Below are positions 42,045-50,876 of a stretch of DNA of 64,000 nt, in pieces. The notes below the pieces were generated by a model. That model had not been told where the DNA came from and did no database searches. It was given only the letters and a program-made list of their open reading frames with translations. Location of the stretch: NCBI GenBank assembly GCA_015350385.1, contig WNKI01000005.1, forward strand, positions 882,266 to 946,265, written 5' to 3'. Numbering within the stretch: the first letter of the stretch is position 1; every line of letters starts with the position of its first letter. A program made the translations under genes and the position numbers. Source of the stretch: Aculops lycopersici (Eukaryota; Arthropoda; Arachnida; Trombidiformes; Eriophyidae).

Positions 42045-42045
42045 A
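42040..42045 (+). terminator. Poly(A) signal AATAAA overlapping the Fmr1 stop codon
   Basis: CAATAAA: the TAA at 42042-42044 lies inside AATAAA at 42040-42045. Only about 85 bases remain before the convergent mS40 stop codon. Confidence 0.4.
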
Positions 42046-42131
42046 TTATTGATGAGTTATATATACTTTGATACTAAAACAACTAGATCCAAGTGTTTAA
42101 TTGATGTTAATTCTATCAAGTGCGTCATCAA

Positions 42132-42701
42132 CTAATACGTGTGAGCCGCTAACTCGCCATAGTAGTCTTCATAGTTGTATAATCTTTCGGGCACTACAAA
42201 TGTTAAGGTCCCAAGATCCTTGGCCTTGTCGATGGCTATAATAAGATTTCTATATTGCTTCAAACATAAGTGATGATCCCTGATTCCAAAAATACGACCT
42301 GTGTTCGGGTCGATGAATTGCTCTATAAGCTTGGTGTTCTCGTGATGCAAGACTAGATATTCATCTCGACAAATTGGACATGGATATGAGCTATCCAGAA
42401 AGCCTTCTTGATTGATGCAGTTGTGTTTCGACTGGTGCCTGGGCACTGTGCCCCTGAAATTTCGCCTGAACAATTTCCATACTAGGTGACCCTGATATAT
42501 CCTCTTGTATGTGTCCGATTCCATATACTTGATACTCTCTCTATAATCTTTCTTGATACGTCTATCAAAGTTCAAGTCGAACAAGTTGACTTTTGATGAA
42601 TTTGCAATTGGGTGAGTTAGTTGTAGATGCCTCATCGGAGTCCTGGTGATGTTTTGAACTGATTTCAGTATTTGAATCGCAATACTGTTGGGACCAGCCA
42701 T
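42132..42701 (-). CDS. mRpS18B: Mitochondrial ribosomal protein mS40 (MRPS18B)
   Basis: 189 residues. The segment from KYMESDTYKRIYQGHLVWKLFRRNFRG, through YPCPICRDEYLVLHHENTKLIEQFIDPNTGRIFG, to CLKQYRNLIIAIDKAKDLG matches mS40 (family pattern YLES..Y...Y...PVW..YRRN.KG, NPCPICRD, N.KLLEQF, TG.IF, C.KQ...L..AI.KA.D.G). The CxxC in CPIC is the zinc-site half. It is one of the three S18-type proteins of the animal mitochondrial small subunit. The N-terminal 40 residues are basic and Ser/Thr rich, compatible with an import sequence. It lacks the Pro-rich C-terminal tail of the mammalian protein (about 258 residues). Head-to-head with NUP93 across 339 bases. Confidence 0.92.
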   Translation of the reverse strand: MAGPNSIAIQILKSVQNITRTPMRHLQLTHPIANSSKVNLFDLNFDRRIKKDYRESIKYMESDTYKRIYQGHLVWKLFRRNFRGTVPRHQSKHNCINQEGFLDSSYPCPICRDEYLVLHHENTKLIEQFIDPNTGRIFGIRDHHLCLKQYRNLIIAIDKAKDLGTLTFVVPERLYNYEDYYGELAAHTY

Positions 42702-43040
42702 AGTGAGGTGGTCACAATTGTCTTCTAGTTCTCAAGGTAACTTAAGCTAGTGCAATGATTAGGATAGAGAACCAAATTCTTCTCACCACCTAATGTAATA
42801 CTTGGAGAGTTTGTTATTGTGAGATTTTCACACATGGCTTATGTTTCGTACTTAAGAGAGCCACGCGCAGAACGCACGTTGTGAAAAATCTCGCATGCTT
42901 CACCATAATGCGCTGACCTGATACCGCCAAATCTACATGTATCATCTATTTTGCCTGTCATTATCTTCATCAAAATACAAGCAACAAATTGGTATCCACT
43001 TAATAAACCCCATTTTCACCAATTCTTATCCTCATTCAAG
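42702..43040. promoter_or_regulatory. Divergent promoter region between mS40 and NUP93
   Basis: 339 bases between opposed start codons (with the NUP93 start placed at 43041). Simple bidirectional promoter arrangement; no specific element identified. Confidence 0.5.
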
Positions 43041-45701
43041 ATGGAAGACCTTGTCATCCAGTCCGAGCGGCTGGCGATGGAAATCGATGACAGAGATCTA
43101 GAGATGCCACGCATTAAAAGAAACCTGAGCCAACTCCTTGAAGCAGGCAATCAATTATGGAACCGAACTGTTGGAACCTCAGCTAACAGGGACGCTTCAG
43201 AGGTGCGAGCATCCGTACTCCTTGGAGCCCGTGGTTACGACTACCAGAAAGTCTCAAGAGACCTCGACAATTTAGTGTCCAGATGCGTCAAACACCACAG
43301 TAGTCTCTCAAGTCAACCGACACAACCAATACTGCGCGAAACTGATATTCAAGGTTTCCTCAAGAATGAGCGCGAAAGTGCTATATTGCAAATCTTCGAG
43401 GAGATCAAAACTGTGAGCAAAGAGCAAGTTGAAAAACAATATTGGCATACAGTCTTAAGAGATTGGGAGAAGGAAAAACTGGAGTTGTTAAATTCAATTA
43501 GTGGGTCCCATCATGATGGTAACGATAATGATATCACAAATGATGTATCCATCAGTCAAAGTACACTAAATAGGCATGATGTAACTAATTTCGGCAACAT
43601 GACACAGGCATGGTCTAGGGGAGACTTGACCATGTCTTCTCCCCCACCTTTTGAACGATCGGTGCACAATATGATCGATGCTAAGAATACAAAGTCTTCG
43701 ATGGACTACGTTGAGGTCATCTATTCAAAATGTCTAATGAACTACGTGGACAAAGTTGTGGCTTCCAGTGCCAGACCAGATCTCGTGAAGGAATTCATCG
43801 ATAACATTCTCAAGGACATAACTGAGGCCAATATAAGTGATCTATGGGATACAGTTTCTAGCATCATATCTTGTTGTGATCCTATCAGAGCTGGTACCGA
43901 CCCTATCAAATTAAGACAGAGCCTATCCTTTCAAGTAAAATTTGTTGTCAGTTCAAGGAAGCTGTTGGAGAGGAAATATCGTGAATATGCAGAAACAACG
44001 GTTCATGGAAGCCTGAACAAGATAGATGACGACCCAAAATCATGTTATACTCTTATGAAGAACTTTTTAGGCCTTAAATCTCCTGCTTGGCTATCTAATA
44101 TCTCAGTCCTCAACAACAGTATGGCCGACATGAGTTCGAACAACGATGACGGAGTTGTCGAAGGTCACCCCGTTTGGAATTTTATTTGGCATTGCCTTCG
44201 AGCCGGTATGGTTGAGGCAGCTATAGAAGTTGCTCTCAAATCTAGAGATACATTTATATCAGAGGAATTTGTAGAAATTCTTAAGGTATACAATGAGAAC
44301 GAGGACAAACGATTACCAATGAAGATGGAGAATCAATTGAGACTGGACTACAAGAGGAATTTATCCAAGAGTAACGACATTTATAAGAAGGCTGTTTACA
44401 ACGTTCTTGCATCTTGTGATCTCACTTTCGTCGAGGCGTCTGACAGAATCGAAGATTACCTCTGGCTGAGATTGTGTCAAATCAGGTTCGACCACCCTCA
44501 TGGCGAGTACGATAATATAGCTCCTATACAGCAATCCACGCCTGTCAAATCTACAGCTCCACAATCACTCATTGCGGCTAACAAATTAACCCTACCTCAG
44601 CTTCAGACATTGATGAGCGAGGAGCTCGGCGAGGCTCATTTCAATGCTCAAGAAAACCCGTTATCATTCTTCAAGATTCTATTTCTCACCGGACAATTCG
44701 AACAAGCAATCGAGTTCTTATTTAGATTCACACGTCTTAGAAGTCATTCTGTACACGTCGCCATCGTTCTAAATGAAGTTGGGTTGCTTGTTAAGCCAGA
44801 ATCTTACCTTAGCTTGCCAATTCTTTCGAACGCAGCCCCAGCAAACCCCCTAAGCGGTCCAATCAAGAGTCTCAACTTGACTAATATATTGACTCGCTAC
44901 ACCAAAAAATTTGCCACCCAAAATACTACCGAGGCTCTCTACTACTACTACCTTCTTAGGAACTGCACAACACCCACCAAGGAGAACCTCTTCGTTACAC
45001 ATGTTAGTGAATTGGTTAGGGAGACGAGGGACTTTGATAATCTACTGGGGTATATCAACGACTTTGGTAGAATTCGCGGTGTCATCGATAGGTTCCATTT
45101 GGACGTAGACGATATTGTATCGAAGGTCGCGGAGGATTGCGAGAATAGTGGTCAATTTGAAGACGCAGTCAAGCTATACGATTCTACTTCAAGGTATGAG
45201 AAAGTACTTGAGATATTGATCAAGCTTCTGAGTGAGGTTTTGCCTGGTAGAAAATCAGATCGCTCGGAACGCGATAAATTGGAATCTCTCGCGCTCAAGA
45301 TTGCCAATCGATACTGTGAACCGGAAGTCAATGCGCCAAGAGAAGTTGCTGGAACCTTCTACTTGTTGCTCGACCTCATGACTTTCTTCAATTACTATCA
45401 TTCCAATCAATACACAGAGGCTCTGGACACCATCCACAAGCTAAAGCTTTTACCATTCTCCCTGAGTGAGGTCGAGGTCAAATCAAGGGAGTTCGACAAA
45501 TATCCAGAGGAGATCCGACGCAACATCGCAGACATCCTGTTAGCTACAATGAATATGCTCTACACAACCTACAAAGAACAGCCGAGTGTTGATATCCGTC
45601 AGAAAGCAAAGGCTCTGATAACTTTCTCTGGTATGATCCAATACAGGATGCCAAGTGACGCAATCGCTCGTTTAATCGAGTTGGAAGTATTAATCAATTG
45701 A
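43041..45701 (+). CDS. Nup93: NUP93, scaffold nucleoporin of the inner ring
   Basis: 886 residues from the ATG at 43041. An earlier in-frame ATG at 42951 would add 30 residues that do not resemble the family, whereas MEDLVIQSERLAMEIDD...MPRIKRNLSQLLEAGNQLWNRT matches the NUP93 amphipathic start, followed by VRASVLLGARGYDYQKVSRDLDNL. The rest is an alpha-helical solenoid with landmarks WNFIWHCLRAGMVEAAIEVA, LWLRLCQIRFD, NPLSFFKILFLTGQFEQAIEFLFR and YYYLLRNC. NUP93 (yeast Nic96) links NUP205/188, NUP62 and NUP155 in the inner pore ring. Length slightly exceeds the usual 820 because of polar loops near 165-205. Followed on the same strand by a nucleotide-sugar transporter. Confidence 0.95.
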   Translation: MEDLVIQSERLAMEIDDRDLEMPRIKRNLSQLLEAGNQLWNRTVGTSANRDASEVRASVLLGARGYDYQKVSRDLDNLVSRCVKHHSSLSSQPTQPILRETDIQGFLKNERESAILQIFEEIKTVSKEQVEKQYWHTVLRDWEKEKLELLNSISGSHHDGNDNDITNDVSISQSTLNRHDVTNFGNMTQAWSRGDLTMSSPPPFERSVHNMIDAKNTKSSMDYVEVIYSKCLMNYVDKVVASSARPDLVKEFIDNILKDITEANISDLWDTVSSIISCCDPIRAGTDPIKLRQSLSFQVKFVVSSRKLLERKYREYAETTVHGSLNKIDDDPKSCYTLMKNFLGLKSPAWLSNISVLNNSMADMSSNNDDGVVEGHPVWNFIWHCLRAGMVEAAIEVALKSRDTFISEEFVEILKVYNENEDKRLPMKMENQLRLDYKRNLSKSNDIYKKAVYNVLASCDLTFVEASDRIEDYLWLRLCQIRFDHPHGEYDNIAPIQQSTPVKSTAPQSLIAANKLTLPQLQTLMSEELGEAHFNAQENPLSFFKILFLTGQFEQAIEFLFRFTRLRSHSVHVAIVLNEVGLLVKPESYLSLPILSNAAPANPLSGPIKSLNLTNILTRYTKKFATQNTTEALYYYYLLRNCTTPTKENLFVTHVSELVRETRDFDNLLGYINDFGRIRGVIDRFHLDVDDIVSKVAEDCENSGQFEDAVKLYDSTSRYEKVLEILIKLLSEVLPGRKSDRSERDKLESLALKIANRYCEPEVNAPREVAGTFYLLLDLMTFFNYYHSNQYTEALDTIHKLKLLPFSLSEVEVKSREFDKYPEEIRRNIADILLATMNMLYTTYKEQPSVDIRQKAKALITFSGMIQYRMPSDAIARLIELEVLIN

Positions 45702-46107
45702 TCGCTGACTGTATATTATCTGAATTTGATGAATGTTGGTGACAATGGAGAAAAAACGAATATTATGAAGTTACGTGGTGTGAAGTTTCGCCATTGAATT
45801 CTTATTAATGAACAATACAAAGAACAGAAACGTAGCAAGTAAATCATGAAGCGTATGCTAATTTTCTCGCTCTGGCCTCTGCATCGCTCGCCTCGCCTTT
45901 TCACCTTCGAGCTATGTTGTTTAGGGCGCAACTATTGTTCCCTTTCTGAAACTATTTTTTGTGTGCGCAATCGATCACTAGCAGAAGAGTAATTTTAATT
46001 TCAATTCCACTTTCTCTAAAATGCCCCTCTCATTTGTCTGACACCTGTTGATTGGCGGAGTGTAAAAATAATGATATGGATTGTTTACATCCTAACCAAA
46101 ATTTAAA
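45702..46107. other. Intergenic between NUP93 and the sugar transporter
   Basis: 406 bases between same-strand genes, AT-rich, nothing else recognised. Confidence 0.5.
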
Positions 46108-47286
46108 ATGTACACCTCCGAAAATCAAGAGGTTCGGTTATTTCCGAGTAAAACCTCCTTTGTGATATTTTGGTCTTACATATCATTGTTTGTTAGTCAA
46201 GGTTTACTTGTTAAAGCTGTCCATGAAAGTAACATCAAAGGATTCAACTCCATAGTTATAGTCTTGTTCACCGAATTTGCAAAATTGGTCATCTGTATAG
46301 CAGTTCATCTGATAAAATCACATGGAAATGTCAAGCAATTAGTCAGAGATTTGCATTCAAATAGGGTCCTCCTTCTATATTATCTCGTCCCGGCCTTCCT
46401 CTATTGTTTATACAACAACCTCACCTTTGTCAACCTGAAACTTTTTGATTTGGCAACCTATTACTGCCTCATGCAATTTAGAATAGTTTTAACCGCTATT
46501 ATATATCAATTACTTTTCTCGAAACGTCTAAATAGAACTCAATGGGCTTCGTTGGTCATATTGACGCTTGGGTGTCTCATCAAGGAATATGGTATGTATA
46601 GTATCGACAAGGCCACCAAGTCAAACGAGACAAGAGCTAACGAGTTAGTAAACACAACTGCCCATAGTATAACTGAAACCGTTGATTCAACGACTCAAGA
46701 GAAGGGAAACTTGACAACAAGATACATCTTTTCGGTTTCTCTCATATTGATTCAGATGTTTTGCTCGTGTTTCGCTGGTGTCTACAACGAGTATCTACTT
46801 AAAGACGTCTCCAGCTCGTATAATGCCGATGTTATCCTTCAAAATATGTTCATGTATATAGATTCAATCGTATGCAATCTGGTAGCCTTCAGGCTTGCAC
46901 CAAAAATCGGGGGCCAAAGCGAGAAGAGGTCAACAGGTGAAGATCACCTCAACGCTACAGAACTTCTACATAATCTCCTGGTGAACCCTATTGTGGTCAT
47001 GCTTATCTTCAACAATGCTATCTCTGGACTGGTAGCTTCATTCTTCCTTAAGAGTCTCAATTCAATCCTCAAGACATTCGCTTCCGCTCTAGAGTTATTT
47101 GCTATAACTTTCTTCGCTTGGGTGATATTCAATGATCATGTGGACAAATTTACAATCAGTGCACTCTTATTAGTCACTATATCATTGAAAATCTACTCCA
47201 GCAATCCAGTTAGCACAGCTCCTCCCAACAAGACAACAAACTTTCGCGAAGGATTTAGTTTATTGCCGACACAAGAAGAAGAATAA
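46108..47286 (+). CDS. senju: Golgi nucleotide-sugar transporter of the senju/SLC35A4 type
   Basis: 392 residues with about ten hydrophobic helices. Family landmarks are LFPSKTSFVIFWSYISLFVSQGLL at the first helix, VPAFLYCLYNNLTFVNL in the third to fourth, and TYYCLMQFRIVLTAIIYQLLFSKRLNRTQWASLVILTLGCLIKE after it. CFAGVYNEYLLKD follows the central loop, with FLKSLNSILKTFASALELFAITFFAWVIF in the last third. The fourth- and fifth-helix wording follows Drosophila Senju, a UDP-galactose transporter reported to restrain Toll signalling; SLC35A4 is the nearest mammalian group. Substrate cannot be read from sequence. The central loop (about 170-210) has several NxT/S sites. The tail is short and cytosolic. 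It converges on INTS11. Confidence 0.85.
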   Translation: MYTSENQEVRLFPSKTSFVIFWSYISLFVSQGLLVKAVHESNIKGFNSIVIVLFTEFAKLVICIAVHLIKSHGNVKQLVRDLHSNRVLLLYYLVPAFLYCLYNNLTFVNLKLFDLATYYCLMQFRIVLTAIIYQLLFSKRLNRTQWASLVILTLGCLIKEYGMYSIDKATKSNETRANELVNTTAHSITETVDSTTQEKGNLTTRYIFSVSLILIQMFCSCFAGVYNEYLLKDVSSSYNADVILQNMFMYIDSIVCNLVAFRLAPKIGGQSEKRSTGEDHLNATELLHNLLVNPIVVMLIFNNAISGLVASFFLKSLNSILKTFASALELFAITFFAWVIFNDHVDKFTISALLLVTISLKIYSSNPVSTAPPNKTTNFREGFSLLPTQEEE

Positions 47287-47417
47287 GATGAATGCTATGA
47301 TAAGATAATGAAATTATTCACCAGATTTACAATTCTCGTTGCACACAGCACTTAGTTGGGATTAATCTCCAAGTTAATTTTATTCATATCTTGGATGTCG
47401 AATGACGAATGATTAGT

Positions 47418-49382
47418 TCATGTAGTGCCATCCATCTCTTTCAAAGTTTCGAGTAGAACATTGCCTAATGACTCGTCTTGATCGAACCAGGCAACATAAG
47501 CATCCCTATAATTGCCTGTATCTTGTGGATCTAACTGCACATAGCACTGACCTACATCCACCCGTGAGTCAGATATCAATCTTGGAGTGTCATCAAGTAG
47601 TTGATCATTGGTTATATAACTATCACGCAGCGCTACAACATTTTTAGTGCTATTTCTATTTGCTATTTTGGATTTGATTCGTTTCAATATTGACTCCGAG
47701 ATCTGTCTTGAAGTGAGATTTTGTACATTCTTAAGCCTTAGAGTTGTCGTATACCTTATCCTATGTTGTTTGATGCCTGCCTCTTCCATCGCTACTTCCG
47801 GTGAAACTATCTTAAATATTGGTGGCTTATCAGGGCCACCTGCGGTCATAACTAAAGTTCCATGAAGTGTTCTCAATCTTTTCTTGTCACCAGCAGTATC
47901 TCCCTCATCTAGAGATTCTTCGAGTGATCTTCTGAGTAGGCACTCGGATATATCGACCGGTACAGAAATATCTGTTGGGATCACAACTGTCTCACCATTT
48001 GCCGGGTCGAATGTATTGATTTTGAATTCTTGTTCGATCTTCATCTTTAGAAACTTCATCTTGATTGCCTCGCCGTGAACTAATAGTACGTTCCTCGGCT
48101 GGCACATATGTATCAATTCCATAATACCTTTAGAATCTGCGTGAGCTGAAAAACTCATATATTCCACTCTCATATTCACCTCGACAACCTGTTTGTTTTC
48201 GAACTCAATCCTTCTAGCGCCCGCGAGAATCTTGGCACCTACTGTTCCAGCCACACAATAGCCGGGCATAATCACGATATTCTGAGGAAAAGGCGCCCAT
48301 TTCTTGAAAATCTGTAGACTAAGACCGGCATGGAGCATACCTGGAGTGGCAAAGACGACCATGGGACCCGGAATGTCAATATATGATCGATCAAATGGTT
48401 TTATGTGCTTGAAATCAAACATGTTTCTCTCAACGAAAGTTTCTTTTATCTTTTCGTTAGTCCAGGTGATGAACATCTTGTAGTAATTGGTCGCTTTCTC
48501 GGTTAACCCAGCGGCAAAGAATATAGGCACTCGCATATTCATGTGCTCCCAGAAGGTTTCTAGCAATATACATAATTCTTGAGCTCTTCCTAGTGCAAAA
48601 ACTGGAATGAGTACTTTACCACCACCCTCAACACAGTCCCTAACTTTCATCAAGAAGTCCCTCTCGCGACATCTCTTCGATTCTCTGATAGTGGTTGCGT
48701 AAGTTGATTCGGTAATGAGTAGATCTGGCTTACATTTGTCTATCCAAGCACTGCCCAAGTGTCGATCGGGAGTCATATTGAAGTCGCCAGTGTAGACGAC
48801 CGATTGCTGTCCGCTACGGACATAAAACATACCGGCACCTAGGACATGACCAGCATAGTAGCACTTGATCTCGAGGTCATCCTGCACCTGAATCGTCTGG
48901 TGCAGATTGATGGTAATAACTTTCTTGATACTATCCTTGATATTTTGAGAGGTGAAGAAGTTGGTCTCGCCTTTGCGCTCCACGGAAATACGCCTAAAAT
49001 CTTCTAGTAAGATTGGAGCTATTGCTTTAGTAGGCTGTGTCATGTAGATAGGTCCATTGTAACCCACCATCTCTGACATGTAGGGTAACGCACCACAATG
49101 ATCCAAATGAAAGTGGCTGATGATCACACAATCGATATACTCAGTCAATGTTCCCTCGCGAGTTATGTAGGAGAAATCCGGAAATTTTCGGTAGTCTTGA
49201 AAGCCCATATGCATTCCGCAATCAAACATTATGTTCTTGCCATTTAGAGTCACTAAGATACAACTTCTGCCAACATCCTGGCCAGCGCCCAAGGGAGTTA
49301 CTTTGATGCTTGTGGACACTGAAATATCATTTGTGAATAGTCCACCGCCCAAGGGTGTCATTTGGGCATCTGGGAACATCAT
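47418..49382 (-). CDS. IntS11: INTS11 (CPSF3L), catalytic endonuclease of the Integrator complex
   Basis: 654 residues; family about 600. Metallo-beta-lactamase/beta-CASP enzyme. KVTPLGAGQDVGRSCILVTLNGKNIMFDCGMHMGFQDYR is the INTS11 signature (CPSF73 differs here). The metal motif SHFHLDHCG has H90, H92, D94 and H95. VVYTGDFNMTPDRHLG and TESTYATT, the beta-CASP ALGRAQELCILLETFW, then YMSFSAHADSKGIM and NVLLVHGE complete the site. Integrator cleaves snRNA 3' ends and promoter-proximal nascent transcripts. About 27 N-terminal residues precede the conserved start and include a TPLGGG echo of the following TPLGAG; a later initiator is not obvious. Head-to-head with an ERI-type exonuclease at 288 bases. 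Confidence 0.97.
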   Translation of the reverse strand: MMFPDAQMTPLGGGLFTNDISVSTSIKVTPLGAGQDVGRSCILVTLNGKNIMFDCGMHMGFQDYRKFPDFSYITREGTLTEYIDCVIISHFHLDHCGALPYMSEMVGYNGPIYMTQPTKAIAPILLEDFRRISVERKGETNFFTSQNIKDSIKKVITINLHQTIQVQDDLEIKCYYAGHVLGAGMFYVRSGQQSVVYTGDFNMTPDRHLGSAWIDKCKPDLLITESTYATTIRESKRCRERDFLMKVRDCVEGGGKVLIPVFALGRAQELCILLETFWEHMNMRVPIFFAAGLTEKATNYYKMFITWTNEKIKETFVERNMFDFKHIKPFDRSYIDIPGPMVVFATPGMLHAGLSLQIFKKWAPFPQNIVIMPGYCVAGTVGAKILAGARRIEFENKQVVEVNMRVEYMSFSAHADSKGIMELIHMCQPRNVLLVHGEAIKMKFLKMKIEQEFKINTFDPANGETVVIPTDISVPVDISECLLRRSLEESLDEGDTAGDKKRLRTLHGTLVMTAGGPDKPPIFKIVSPEVAMEEAGIKQHRIRYTTTLRLKNVQNLTSRQISESILKRIKSKIANRNSTKNVVALRDSYITNDQLLDDTPRLISDSRVDVGQCYVQLDPQDTGNYRDAYVAWFDQDESLGNVLLETLKEMDGTT

Positions 49383-49669
49383 ATCGATTGTTCTTCTAAG
49401 AAAGCTCTTGATTTCAATGAGATAGAGATAATTAATCAGATTAATATGGTAAATCTTGGAAGCAGAAACATTACAGGTCTGAAATTTTTGTTTTGGTTAC
49501 CAAAACCATGTGCAGCCATTTTCATGTGCTTCAAAACATTCACTCATTGCTTGCTCGCGCCAGTAAACATTGTATGTGAAGTGACCATAACCAAGGTACA
49601 AATTGCCAGGAATGTTTCAGTATTGTGATAGATGAGAATTGATCTACTGGAACCGATCAAATACAAATC
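49383..49669. promoter_or_regulatory. Divergent promoter region between INTS11 and the ERI-type exonuclease
   Basis: 287 bases separate opposed start codons of two RNA 3'-end enzymes. Confidence 0.5.
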
Positions 49670-50425
49670 ATGATCTTAAGAACCTTCACTCGGGGATTGC
49701 TGAAACCGAATCGTATCAATATCAAGGCGAGACCGAAGGATTATGCTGTTTGCATTGACATAGAGTGCACTTGCGACAGTCCCATTCAGATTCACCCAAT
49801 GGAAGTTATAGAGCTAGCCTGTCACAAGATTAATCTAGACAAAATCAGAAATCCACTATCAAGAAGCGAAGATGAAGCATCTAGACAAACTTTTCATAGT
49901 TTCGTAAAACCAGTGATAAATCCTGAGTTGACTTTGTTTTGTCAAGAATTAACTGGTATATCACAGAAATGTGTTGACGAATCCCCTCCTATAGAAAGAG
50001 TTATGGATAATTTATTCAATTGGCTCAAAGATATGGATTTGATTGACGAGAATCAAGCACCTAAGAAAGATTTTGCTTTTGCATCCTGTGGTAATTTTGA
50101 TATAAATTTATTGAATCCAATACTGAGGGAGACTTGTCATTATGGCGACAAGGTCGATGATGTGCCCATTTATTTCAGAGAATGGATAAACGTCAAGAAA
50201 ACATTTTTCAATCATAAGGGGGAATGGCCTAGGGGTTTGTATCATATGATGGAGTTATTGGACTTGGAGCCTTCAGGTAGATTACATTCTGCTGAGGATG
50301 ATTGTAAAAACTTGGCTAGAATTGTTGAGTGCTTGCATCAAGATGGATGCAAATTCACCATCACGAGTCGCACGAGTACTCAATCATCTAATCAATCTTT
50401 GCCCTCATTTAGGACATCGCGATGA
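49670..50425 (+). CDS. ERI/Snipper-type DEDDh 3'-5' exoribonuclease
   Basis: 251 residues. Exo I YAVCIDIECTCD gives Asp30 and Glu32, with I31 where most ERI proteins have F or L. FHSFVKPVINPELTLFCQELTGISQ is the ERI-family strand-helix; Exo II is SCGNFDINLL. The Exo III-epsilon motif in LHSAEDDCKNLARI provides the catalytic His and last Asp. Animal ERI1 trims 5.8S rRNA, histone mRNA and small RNAs; ERI2/ERI3/Snipper are shorter paralogs. The SAP domain of ERI1 is absent, favouring the ERI2/3/Snipper side. The N-terminal 23 residues are basic and lack acids (MILRTFTRGLLKPNRINIKARPK begins the chain), compatible with mitochondrial import, but this is inference. Converges on DCP1 with 61 bases between stops. 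Confidence 0.85.
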   Translation: MILRTFTRGLLKPNRINIKARPKDYAVCIDIECTCDSPIQIHPMEVIELACHKINLDKIRNPLSRSEDEASRQTFHSFVKPVINPELTLFCQELTGISQKCVDESPPIERVMDNLFNWLKDMDLIDENQAPKKDFAFASCGNFDINLLNPILRETCHYGDKVDDVPIYFREWINVKKTFFNHKGEWPRGLYHMMELLDLEPSGRLHSAEDDCKNLARIVECLHQDGCKFTITSRTSTQSSNQSLPSFRTSR

Positions 50426-50486
50426 TAAAAATTATAGCAGCATTATTATAATATTATATAATGGGTCGTACGTTCAGCACCATTGA

Positions 50487-50876
50487 CTAATTACTGTTCA
50501 TAGATTTGTAATATGTTGTTGACATGAACTTTTCAATTGTTTGACAGACTTTCCTACACTCAATTGGATTGTAGAACCAGACGCAATAGATCACATTGTC
50601 TGGATTTTTATACAATATATATGGCTCTGTCAATTTCAATTCGATGCCTGGCGTTATGAGTTCAATAAGATTTGTTGGGTTTGAGCGATTTATCACAATC
50701 CATCCAAATTTTGGCGTCTCAGAGCGATGGAAAACATGTAGAGATCCCTCGTACTCACATGGTTGCCATGTGTTGTTCTCGCCAAATTTATAAACTGCGG
50801 TAGAGCTGGCAGATTCAACCACTATCGTTACTTGAGGATCAATCCTTTGTAAAGTTCTTAAATTGATTGAGCTCAT
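50487..50876 (-). CDS. Dcp1: DCP1 mRNA-decapping activator, EVH1 domain only
   Basis: 129 residues: INLRTLQRIDPQVTIVVESASSTAVYKF, EYEGSLHVFHRSETPKFGWIVINR, ELKLTEPYILYKN and CVWFYNPIECRKVCQTIEKF follow the DCP1 EVH1 fold almost end to end. DCP1 binds and stimulates DCP2, the cap hydrolase, in P-bodies. Animal DCP1 normally adds a Pro-rich region with motif 1 (MI) and a C-terminal trimerisation helix, reaching 350-580 residues. Here the chain ends ten residues after EVH1. The ERI gene ends 61 bases beyond, so those parts are missing from this locus. Yeast Dcp1 is also EVH1-only. Head-to-head with CBP across 2.5 kb. Confidence 0.93.
   Translation of the reverse strand: MSSINLRTLQRIDPQVTIVVESASSTAVYKFGENNTWQPCEYEGSLHVFHRSETPKFGWIVINRSNPTNLIELITPGIELKLTEPYILYKNPDNVIYCVWFYNPIECRKVCQTIEKFMSTTYYKSMNSN

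Noticed and set aside
42951..43040. Upstream in-frame ATG for NUP93
   Set aside because: The additional 30 residues do not match the NUP93 N-terminus, whereas the Met at 43041 does.
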